A stretch of DNA of 10,050 nucleotides from Baffinella frigidus (Eukaryota; Cryptophyceae; Cryptomonadales; Baffinellaceae): contig MU646722.1 of the NCBI GenBank assembly GCA_026770585.1, forward strand, positions 94,708 through 104,757. Direction: 5' to 3'. Below are positions 6,027 through 10,050 of the stretch, one piece after another. Every line of letters starts with the position of its first letter. Position 1 is the first letter of the stretch. Both the position numbers and the translations under genes were made by a program. Under the pieces are notes generated by a model. The model was not told where the DNA came from, did no database searches, and was given only the letters and a program-made list of their open reading frames with translations.

Positions 6027-6063
6027 ACTCTCGACCATGTCGCCCTTCGCCGACTTTTCCAAG
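6027..6063 (+). repeat. 3'-edge copy 2 of exon 3
   Basis: ACTCTCGACCATGTCGCCCT, TCGCCGACTTTTCC and AAG|GTGCATT repeat the end of exon 3, LSTMSPFADFSK, with a donor. It is almost identical to the real exon, so it is either recent or conserved. Confidence 0.8.
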
Positions 6064-6216
6064 GTGCATTATATTCATTTTCGTAAGTAGTAGCACGAAA
6101 GTGCGCTTTCAGAACACCGGTTGGTACCAGCACGTCCTGTCAGATTGTAAAATAGTACCGCGATTTATTTTTAAGAATCATAGATAGATTCTTGGATAGG
6201 GCGGCGCACCTGCTCC

Positions 6217-6370
6217 TCCTAAACCCTAAACCCTAAACCCTAAACCCTACACCCTACACCCTAAACCCCTAGACCCCAGACCCCAAACCCCAAACCCCAA
6301 ACCCCAAACCTCGAACCCCGAACCCCGATCCCCACACCCCGAACCCCATACCCCAAACCCAAACCTGAAA
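6217..6370 (-). repeat. CCCTAAA/CCCCAAA telomere-like tract in intron 3
   Basis: CCTAAACCCTAAACCC passes into CCCCAAACCCCAAACC and then CCCCGAACCCCGATCC variants. It ends at CCCAGGACCC, where an exon 4 echo begins. Long minus-strand open frames here (GFGVWGLG repeats) are only heptamer translations. Confidence 0.85.
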
Positions 6371-6373
6371 CCC

Positions 6374-6430
6374 AGGACCCGGTGATAGTACGGAAAAGAG
6401 GTTCTGCAGCGGTGCACGCACCTGCAACAA
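6374..6430 (+). repeat. 5'-edge copy 1 of exon 4
   Basis: CCCAG|GACCCGGTGATAGTA, CGGAAAAGAGGTTCTGCAGC and GGTGCACGCACCTGCAAC align with the acceptor and start of exon 4 (GGATCCCGTGCTAGTG, CGGAAAAGAGGTCCTGCAGC, GGTGTACCAACCTCCAG). A few bases are lost before CGGAAAAG, which breaks the frame. Confidence 0.7.
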
Positions 6431-6690
6431 CCGGGGAGTAGCTAGGTTTCTGAGGATATAAAAGCCCCTTGGTAGGCACTTCTGGCAGCAGAACCTCCCC
6501 GCCATAAATGCGTGGCGGAGATTCTGCCGTCCAATGAAATCCCACCCTTCCATCTAAACATTGAGATCATAAAAATGACCATCTAAACAATCAGATACAA
6601 TTTGAGCTCTGATTTTTTCGTTTGCGGCGAGCCCAGGATGCTCAGAAACGAACGGTTTGAACCTAATTCCTCAACCCTAACCCTAAACCC
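6431..6690. other. Intron 3 spacer
   Basis: No gene was recognised. The stretch holds a TATAAAAG match at 6456, a CATCTAAACA direct repeat near 6550 and 6580, and a short CCCTAACCCTAAACCC run at 6674-6690 that leads into the next exon 4 echo. Confidence 0.4.
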
Positions 6691-6789
6691 GTATTGATGG
6701 ATCGCTCCTGTTGAGGACCCAGTGGTAGCGCTGCTCGCCAAGGAGGTCCTCCAGCGCTGTTGCCACTCACCAACCTCCAGTCAGCTTTC
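6691..6789 (+). repeat. 5'-edge copy 2 of exon 4 with its intron tail
   Basis: GTATTGATGGATCGCTCCTG parallels the end of intron 3 (ATATTGATGGATCTCGGCCC). TTGAG|GACCCAGTGGTAGC, GCTGCTCGCCAAGGAGGTCC and TCCAGCGCTGTTGC then parallel exon 4. The exon part stays open as DPVVALLAKEVLQRC against DPVLVLHGKEVLQRC in the real exon, then diverges. It directly precedes the foldback element 6790-6956, which separates it from the real exon. Confidence 0.75.
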
Positions 6790-6956
6790 ATAGGGTCACG
6801 ACCTCAAAACCGGGTGGTTAAGCCCTACGGTATTGCCTACGGTAGGTCGTAGGGGCCTAGGGGGGGTCCTATGAAACATTAGGTCCTACGGGCCCCACGA
6901 CCTACCTCAGGCAATACTGTAGGCCTAACTACCCGGTTTTCAGGACGTTACCCTAT
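6790..6956. repeat. Foldback family H, complete inverted repeat
   Basis: The arms are ATAGGGTCACGACCTCAAAA onward (from 6790) and the reverse match ending AGGACGTTACCCTAT (6942-6956). Both include AAAACCGGGT, the CCTACGGTATTGCC block and TAGGTCGTAGGGGCC. The loop is TCCTATGAAACATTAGG. The 167-base element has arms of about 70 bases with few mismatches. A one-arm relative is at 5162-5262. It abuts an exon 4 echo on the left and the last 41 bases of intron 3 on the right. Confidence 0.8.
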
Positions 6957-6997
6957 TAGGTTGGTGTGGGATATTGATGGATCTCGGCCCTGTGCAG

Positions 6998-7100
6998 GAT
7001 CCCGTGCTAGTGCTGCACGGAAAAGAGGTCCTGCAGCGGTGTACCAACCTCCAGTGGGCGGGGTACCTCTCGACGACCAGCGTGTACGGGGACCACTCAG
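6998..7100 (+). CDS. SDR/epimerase-like protein, exon 4
   Basis: The acceptor CTGTGCAG precedes DPVLVLHGKEVLQRCTNLQW and AGYLSTTSVYGDHS, ending with one base of a Gly codon at donor CTCAG|GTTCTT (phase 1). It joins exon 3 in phase 0. YLSTTSVYGD is the diagnostic strand of the epimerase superfamily, with the catalytic-site Ser/Thr cluster. Two 5'-edge copies lie upstream and three 3'-edge copies downstream. Reading through the donor stays open for over 300 bases, because copies in the intron continue in compatible frames. Confidence 0.8.
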
Positions 7101-7187
7101 GTTCTTTTTCGTCCCAGGTTTGTCTCGTCTTACCAAGAGTGCAAGAGTGCAAGACGCACCTGGTAAAACAAGTCACTTCACACGGAA

Positions 7188-7219
7188 TGTGTACCAACGT
7201 GTACGGGGACCACTCAGGT
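7188..7219 (+). repeat. 3'-edge copy 1 of exon 4, internally deleted
   Basis: GTGTACCAAC is joined directly to GTGTACGGGGACCACTCAGG. This keeps TN and VYGDHSG of exon 4 but loses NLQWAGYLSTTS between them. The deletion lies between two GTGTAC words, so slippage between them explains it. The donor CTCAG|GTGCTG is kept. Confidence 0.65.
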
Positions 7220-7304
7220 GCTGTGGTCCTAAGTCAATTTGGTACCAGAATCTCGTTCGCGCTCTCCGAAAGGGGCCAGTTGGTGGTACAAACAATAGAA
7301 AGAC

Positions 7305-7367
7305 CGTGCACCAACCTCCAGTGGGCGGGATATCTCTCGACAACCAGCGTGTGCGAGGACCATTCAG
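7305..7367 (+). repeat. 3'-edge copy 2 of exon 4
   Basis: GTGCACCAACCTCCAGTGGG, CGGGATATCTCTCGACAACC and AGCGTGTGCGAGGACCATTC, then AG|GTCAGG, encode CTNLQWAGYLSTTSVCEDHS with the donor in the same phase as exon 4. Tyr and Gly of VYGD are changed to Cys and Glu, which would damage the motif. Many changes are silent (TAC to TAT, ACG to ACA), so this copy may have been coding for some time. Confidence 0.75.
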
Positions 7368-7427
7368 GTCAGGCTTTCGGGTTTCAGAAACTGGCAGGCA
7401 GCGTGCACAAGTGAGAAACAGCACTTT

Positions 7428-7480
7428 CTGTACGGGGACCGCTCACCTTCTTTTTCGTCCCAGTTTTTTCTCGTCTTAAG
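7428..7480 (+). repeat. 3'-edge copy 3 of exon 4, with intron start
   Basis: CTGTACGGGGACCGCTCACC, TTCTTTTTCGTCCCAG and TTTTTTCTCGTCTTA match the end of exon 4 plus the first 35 bases of intron 4. The donor AGGT is changed to ACCT and so lost. The piece then runs into AAGTCAATTTAGTACC, itself a repeat of AAGTCAATTTGGTACC at about 7230. This confirms that the duplicated unit spans the exon-intron junction. Confidence 0.75.
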
Positions 7481-7776
7481 TCAATTTAGTACCTGGAGAG
7501 AGCGGTTCACGGGAATCGCGTCCAGGTTTACTCGGGCCAGAGCTTTGCCTAGGGAAAGGGGGGCAGCCGTCGTGCGATGTCTGGCGTGTCACACGCGAAC
7601 ACATTATCAACTTCTGTAAACGGTATCGTATTCCCTGCTATTGTTTGGATTCGATGGATAATGCATTCGATATTTACCAACCGGAGAACAGAAATAAAAA
7701 AGCGGGGGCTTTAGTTTTCCGAATAAGTAGCAAGGTTGTTCCTGAAGAGCGTCTCGCTGTCCCACCGGTTCCCAAG
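7481..7776. other. Intron 4 spacer
   Basis: No gene or clear repeat was recognised. The composition is mixed, with an AT-rich patch around 7600-7730. Confidence 0.4.
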
Positions 7777-7934
7777 GTCTAGCTCTGTCCCGCTTCGATT
7801 TCGTCTCCCCATCAATTCGCCCCCCCAAAAAACATCCAGGTAAATTTTGACACCCCCCCCACGAAATTTACCTGATTTTTTGGGGGGGGGGCGAATTGAT
7901 GGGGAGACGAAATCGAAGTGGGGCAGAGCTAGAC
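7777..7934. repeat. 158-bp foldback element with flanking 12-bp direct repeat
   Basis: The left arm, GTCTAGCTCTGTCCCGCTTC onward, pairs with the right arm ending GGGGCAGAGCTAGAC. The paired blocks include TTTCGTCTCCCCATCAATTC / GAATTGATGGGGAGACGAAA and AGGTAAATTT / AAATTTACCT. C8/G9 homopolymers flank the loop. GGTCTAGCTCTG occurs at 7776-7787 and again at 7935-7946, just outside the right arm. That repeat may be a target duplication or an overlap of the arm with flank. A MITE-like element is most likely. Confidence 0.8.
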
Positions 7935-8040
7935 GGTCTAGCTCTGCCTCACTCGGGTTGACCAAGTACTACTCGCAAGTTGACATTTCGGGGTGGCGAC
8001 GTTTTCCAAGAGGGCTTGTTCCCCGGACATGAAACGCGAC

Positions 8041-8289
8041 CCTGTACTTTTGACACACCACTTCCTGTACTTTTGGCGCCCCGTATCTTGTACGTTTTGA
8101 CGCCTCATATCTTGTACGCCCCTACGGGTTGCCTACCGTAGGATTCTAGGTCTTATCGCGTAGGAGTTATTCAAAATCCCTTCGAAGTCCGCTGTGTGGA
8201 AACGGTGCATCTTACGCCCCATATCTTGTATATTTGACGCCCCATATCTGCTCTTCTTGTGTACTTTTGACGCCCCATATGTGCTCTTC
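8041..8289 (+). repeat. Minisatellite of CTTGTACTTTTGACGCCCCATAT units
   Basis: About seven units of roughly 24 bases share TTGTACTTTTGACGCCCCAT, with variants such as TTGTACGTTTTGACGCCTCA and TTGTATATTTGACGCCCCAT. The array runs up to the acceptor of exon 5 (CTCTTCAG). It is interrupted at 8120-8199 by an inverse copy of repeat X. Confidence 0.75.
8120..8199 (-). repeat. Dispersed repeat X, minus orientation
   Basis: CCCTACGGGTTGCCTACCGT, then AGGTCTTATCGCG and CCCTTCGAAGTCCGCTGTGT, is the reverse complement of 4881-4961 with few differences. The minisatellite units continue on both sides, so X looks inserted into the array. This is the best evidence here that X moves. Confidence 0.75.
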
Positions 8290-8291
8290 AG

Positions 8292-8350
8292 GGGCGTGGG
8301 TTGACGAGGAGAGCGAGACGCGCGTCACTGATCGAGACCCGTCCGCTATG
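8292..8350 (+). CDS. SDR/epimerase-like protein, exon 5
   Basis: The acceptor CTCTTCAG precedes GG, which completes the split Gly codon of exon 4, then AWVDEESETRVTDRDPSAM, ending at donor GCTATG|GTCTCA in phase 0. HSGAWVDE after VYGD is exactly what the epimerase family has at this point. The exon is only 59 bases. Three or more 3'-edge copies follow in intron 5. Confidence 0.75.
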
Positions 8351-8496
8351 GTCTCAAAACCAAATCCCTAAACCCTGAACCCTACGCACTCAACCCTCAA
8401 CCCTCAACCCTGGACCCGAACTCTGGACCTCAACCCTGAAGCCTTAACGCTAATCCGTAAACCTTGAACCCTGAACCTTGAACCCTAAACTTGAAC
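8351..8496 (-). repeat. Degenerate CCCTAAA tract
   Basis: ACCCTGAACCC, CCCTCAACCC, CCCTGGACCC and similar seven-base variants fill the space between exon 5 and its first echo. Further degenerate stretches fill 8515-8609 and 8664-8776. Confidence 0.75.
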
Positions 8497-8514
8497 CGAG
8501 ACCCGTCCGCTATG
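8497..8514 (+). repeat. 3'-edge copy 1 of exon 5 (short)
   Basis: CGAGACCCGTCCGCTATG|GTCTCAA is identical to the last 18 bases of exon 5 and its donor. Identity continues into the first bases of the intron. It encodes RDPSAM. Confidence 0.75.
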
Positions 8515-8609
8515 GTCTCAACTCTGAACCCCGAACCCTGGACCCTGGACCCTGAACTCTGGACCGTGGACCTGAACTCTGCTGTGGTCTGAACTCTGGA
8601 CCTGAACCC

Positions 8610-8663
8610 TGGATCGACGAGGGGAGCGAGACGCGCGTCACGGATCGAGACCCGTCCGCTATG
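8610..8663 (+). repeat. 3'-edge copy 2 of exon 5 (long)
   Basis: TGGATCGACGAGGGGAGCGA, GACGCGCGTCACGGATCGAG and ACCCGTCCGCTATG|GTCTCA encode WIDEGSETRVTDRDPSAM, 16 of 18 residues as in exon 5. The donor is kept. No good acceptor lies at its start, which follows telomere-like sequence. If one were used, it could be an alternative exon. Confidence 0.8.
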
Positions 8664-8776
8664 GTCTCAACCCTAAACCAAACCCCTAAATCCTAAACCC
8701 TGAACCCTACACCTCAAACTCTGAACCCTGGACCTGAGCCCTGATCCCTAAATGCTAATCCGTAAACCCTGAACCT

Positions 8777-8818
8777 GAGAGCGAGACGCGAGTCACTGAT
8801 CGAGACCCGTCCGATATG
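8777..8818 (+). repeat. 3'-edge copy 3 of exon 5
   Basis: GAGAGCGAGACGCGAGTCAC, TGATCGAGACCCGTCCGATA and TG|GTCTCAACCC encode ESETRVTDRDPSDM with the donor kept. Confidence 0.8.
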
Positions 8819-8821
8819 GTC

Positions 8822-8924
8822 TCAACCCTAAACCAAAATCCCTACACCCTAAACCCCCTAAACCCTAAACCCTAAACCCTAAACCCTGAACCCTAAACCT
8901 TAAACCTTAAACCCTAAACCCTAG
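8822..8924 (-). repeat. CCCTAAA tract ending in CCCTAG
   Basis: Fairly regular CCCTAAA units run from the third exon 5 echo to CCCTAG at 8919-8924. A frame VSVTRRFNQ is open between that AG and the next acceptor-like CAG, but I read it as intron. Confidence 0.8.
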
Positions 8925-8951
8925 GTCTCTGTAACCCGCCGCTTCAATCAG

Positions 8952-8984
8952 GCGAGGCTGGAGGCTGAGCGCGAGTGGCTTCAG
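8952..8984 (+). repeat. 5'-edge copy of exon 6
   Basis: TTCAATCAG|GCGAGGCTGG, AGGCTGAGCGCGAGTGGCTT encodes ARLEAEREWL, against ARLAAEGEWL at the start of exon 6. It has its own acceptor in the right phase. It stops after EWL and has no clear donor. It lies 156 bases upstream of the real exon 6. Confidence 0.7.
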
Positions 8985-9107
8985 GGTTTATGTTTTATGG
9001 GTGAGGGCCCTCCTCCGCCGACCGTAACGACGCGCCGTTAGGGCCCTCCTGAAACTTCAGGCTTCAAAAAAAAAAGGTTAGCGCTTAACTCCAAAAACAC
9101 ACGGCAG

Positions 9108-9199
9108 GCACGGTTGGCGGCAGAGGGCGAGTGGCTGGCGCTCGCCCCGCACATCCCCGTACACGTCTTCCGTCTCGCCGGCATCTACGGCCCCTTCAG
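9108..9199 (+). CDS. SDR/epimerase-like protein, exon 6
   Basis: The acceptor ACACGGCAG precedes ARLAAEGEWLALAPHIPVHV and FRLAGIYGPF plus AG, ending at donor TTCAG|GTCCCC (phase 2). It joins exon 5 in phase 0, giving DPSAMARLAAEGEWL. The spacing from VYGD to EWL is then near that of YeeZ-like relatives. RLAGIYGP is the conserved strand and loop before the substrate-binding part. The canonical YxxxK pair of classical SDRs is not seen, in line with the atypical subgroup. The frame reads through the donor for 160 codons of repeat sequence, which is not credible protein. Confidence 0.8.
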
Positions 9200-9420
9200 G
9201 TCCCCCCACAAATGGCCTCAAATGACGAAACTGAGGGCCGCAAATGACGAAACTGAGAATCTCACATCGCCTCGCCGTCATGTACGGCACCTTCCGGTCC
9301 CCCCACAAAGGGCTTCAAATGACGAGTCCTCCCACAAATGGCCACAAATGACGAAACTGAGAAATAACAAAAGGCCTCAAATGACGAAACTGAGAATCTC
9401 ACATCGCTACCTTTCTCGTG
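9200..9420 (+). repeat. CAAATGACGAAACTGAG array with exon 6 3'-edge copy
   Basis: CAAATGACGAAACTGAG or a close variant occurs at 9219, 9241, 9315 (cut short), 9344 and 9378, each after a GGCC-containing spacer. Inside it, CGCCTCGCCGTCATGTACGG, CACCTTCCG|GTCCCC (9269-9298) repeats the end of exon 6 with its donor, as RLAVMYGTFR. The CCCCCCACAAA sequence after the donor is also repeated, so the unit includes exon end, donor and intron start. Confidence 0.75.
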
Positions 9421-9460
9421 CGTGGTGCAAATTTGTGTCCTGGGTATTCAACCCTCAACC

Positions 9461-9565
9461 CACACAGCGGGCTACGAAGGGATTTTCGGCCGCTGAGAGC
9501 CCGCGTTTCTGTTACATTATCAATAGGAACCCCCTTATGCCCCTACGGGCTGCCTACTGTAGGGT
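9461..9565 (+). repeat. Repeat X relative
   Basis: It starts CCCACACAGCGGGCTACGAA and ends with the hairpin CCCCTACGGGCTGCCTACTGTAGGG. Both ends resemble repeat X, but the middle differs and the terminal hairpin is in the other orientation. It directly abuts the 3'-edge copy of exon 6 at 9567. Confidence 0.55.
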
Positions 9566-9566
9566 C

Positions 9567-9652
9567 CGCCTCGCCGGCATCTACGGCCCCTTCAGGTCCT
9601 TGCACAAAGGGCCACACATGACGAAACTGAGGGCCAAAAATGACGAAACTGA
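9567..9652 (+). repeat. 3'-edge copy 2 of exon 6 with intron repeats
   Basis: CGCCTCGCCGGCATCTACGG, CCCCTTCAG|GTCCTTGCAC is nearly identical to the end of exon 6 (RLAGIYGPFR). It is followed by two more copies of ATGACGAAACTGAG, at about 9618 and 9639. This is again a junction-spanning duplicate. Confidence 0.8.
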
Positions 9653-9672
9653 GAATCCCACTCCGCAACGTT

Positions 9673-9723
9673 TCTCGTGAGTGATGCAAATCAGTGTGCC
9701 ACTAATTTGCATCACTCACGAGA
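9673..9723. repeat. Perfect 19-bp inverted repeat
   Basis: TCTCGTGAGTGATGCAAAT (9673-9691) and ATTTGCATCACTCACGAGA (9705-9723) are exact reverse complements around a 13-base loop. A half copy, TCTCGTGCGTGGTGCAAAT, is at about 9414. The right arm ends one base before the third 3'-edge copy of exon 6. Confidence 0.85.
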
Positions 9724-9724
9724 G

Positions 9725-9747
9725 GGGCATCTACGGCCCCTTGAGGT
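9725..9747 (+). repeat. 3'-edge copy 3 of exon 6 (short)
   Basis: GGGCATCTACGGCCCCTTGA|GGTACT repeats GIYGPF and the donor region of exon 6. It starts directly after the inverted repeat 9673-9723. Confidence 0.7.
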
Positions 9748-9749
9748 AC

Positions 9750-9979
9750 TTCTCCTCCTCCTCCTTTATTCCTCTCAAGCCTGGAGATGAGTGATCCAAA
9801 AGTCTGTGAGCCATACGACGAGCCCGCCTCGGTACTGCTCTCGTACTGCTCTCGCACTCTCGCTCTCTGACTCTGTTCCCCTCTCTCTCTCTGACTCGCG
9901 TGCGCTCACTCCTTCTCACCCTCTCTGACTTCTCTCTCTCCCCCCCCCCTTATAACAGTCATCGCCCACCCTCCCCCAG
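9750..9979 (+). other. Pyrimidine-rich end of intron 6
   Basis: Long CT-rich stretches (CTCTCTCTCTGACTC, then TCTCTCTCTCCCCCCCCCC) precede CCCTCCCCCAG at 9969-9979. This is a strong polypyrimidine tract and acceptor. A minus-strand open frame here is only the translation of the CT run. Confidence 0.55.
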
Positions 9980-9997
9980 GTCCGCACTCGACACGGC
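9980..9997 (+). CDS. SDR/epimerase-like protein, start of exon 7 or its 5'-edge copy
   Basis: After CCCTCCCCCAG, a G completes the split Arg codon of exon 6, then TCCGCACTCGACACG encodes SALDT. GIYGPxRSALDT is the continuous family motif, so the junction is right. Within a few codons the sequence turns into CCCTAACCCC repeats with no donor. This is therefore probably a 5'-edge echo, and the full exon 7 would lie beyond the window. The C-terminal half of the enzyme is not in view. Confidence 0.55.
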
Positions 9998-10002
9998 TCT
10001 AA

Positions 10003-10050
10003 GCCCTAACCCCTAGCCCCTGACCCCGAACCCCGAACCCCTAACCCCTA
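10003..10050 (-). repeat. CCCTAA-type tract at the window end
   Basis: CCCTAACCCCTAGCCCC and CCCCGAACCCC variants run off the window. They are degenerate, like the other internal tracts, so not evidence of a chromosome end. Confidence 0.7.

Noticed and set aside
6261-6553. Minus-strand frames with GFGVWGLG repeats as glycine-rich proteins
   Set aside because: They are translations of CCCCAAACC-type telomere-like sequence, like the minus-strand frame at 4020-4256.
6961-7479. Two overlapping plus-strand open frames of 172 and 146 codons as independent genes
   Set aside because: They are the exon 4 frame and its neighbour reading through the donor into intron copies of the same exon. The repeated TNLQWAGYLSTTS and QPPVGG blocks come from the echoes.
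8925-8951. VSVTRRFNQ as the start of exon 6, with a GC-AG intron after it
   Set aside because: Direct joining of exon 5 to 9108 gives in-frame DPSAMARLAAEGEWL with spacing nearer to YeeZ-like proteins. A GC donor would have to be assumed with no other support.
9219-9652. CRISPR-like array from the regularly repeated 17-mer
   Set aside because: Spacing is irregular, spacers are not unique, exon fragments are included, and the context is a eukaryotic nuclear gene.
9114-9680. A 188-codon open frame as a real protein
   Set aside because: Only the first 30 or so codons match the epimerase family. The rest is a translation of the CAAATGACGAAACTGAG array and repeated exon ends.
10003-10050. Chromosome end, based on CCCTAA-type repeats
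   Set aside because: The repeats are degenerate and equal to many internal tracts in both orientations.
1-10050. rRNA or tRNA genes
   Set aside because: No stretch with a conserved rRNA core or a tRNA cloverleaf with GGTTCGA-type T arm was noticed on reading. A tRNA scan would be needed to exclude small ones.

Overview
The window is eukaryotic nuclear DNA. Coding sequence comes in short exons with GT donors and AG acceptors. The rest is non-coding DNA full of telomere-like CCCTAAA/TTTAGGG tracts, inverted repeats and minisatellites. The best gene starts with an ER-type signal peptide ending in an ATA-F motif and then an Arg/Ala/Ser-rich stretch. That is the leader of proteins sent to a complex plastid of red-algal origin, so the host is probably an alga such as an ochrophyte, haptophyte, cryptophyte, chromerid or dinoflagellate. 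I cannot be more exact from sequence alone.

Layout: (1) 1-400, minus strand: an exon of an unrecognised gene, with a copy of its 3' end at 1-66 and of its 5' edge near 525-542. (2) 400-1340: inverted-repeat elements, nested palindromes and a TTTAGGG tract. (3) 1394-2027, plus strand: two diverged tandem copies of an unrecognised exon, the second frameshifted. (4) 2649-2039, minus strand: a two-exon ankyrin-repeat gene of about 130 residues, ending tail to tail with the previous exon. (5) 2660-3590: mostly unassigned, with a TATA-like box and a minisatellite. (6) 3590 to the window end, plus strand: one split gene for a plastid-targeted NAD(P)-binding Rossmann protein of the atypical SDR / NAD-dependent epimerase type (YeeZ-like). 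I placed six exons at 3590-3877, 4116-4208, 5277-5360, 6998-7100, 8292-8350 and 9108-9199, plus the first codons of a seventh (or an echo of it) at 9980. All phases agree (introns 0, 0, 0, 1, 0, 2). The joined protein carries in order the family signatures GLGYTG, VFGTCRS, ATHLLST, YLSTTSVYGD, AWVDE, RLAAEGEW, RLAGIYGP and RSALDT.

The unusual part is what fills the introns. Almost every exon has degenerate copies of its own edges in the neighbouring introns. Copies of the 5' edge, with the acceptor, lie only upstream. Copies of the 3' edge, with the donor, lie only downstream. I count about 15 such echoes in this gene, and the left-end minus-strand gene shows the same rule. Inverted-repeat (foldback) or dispersed elements often sit exactly between an exon edge and its echo. 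This looks like intron growth by repeated duplication across splice junctions, linked to insertion of small elements, and it leaves many decoy splice sites.
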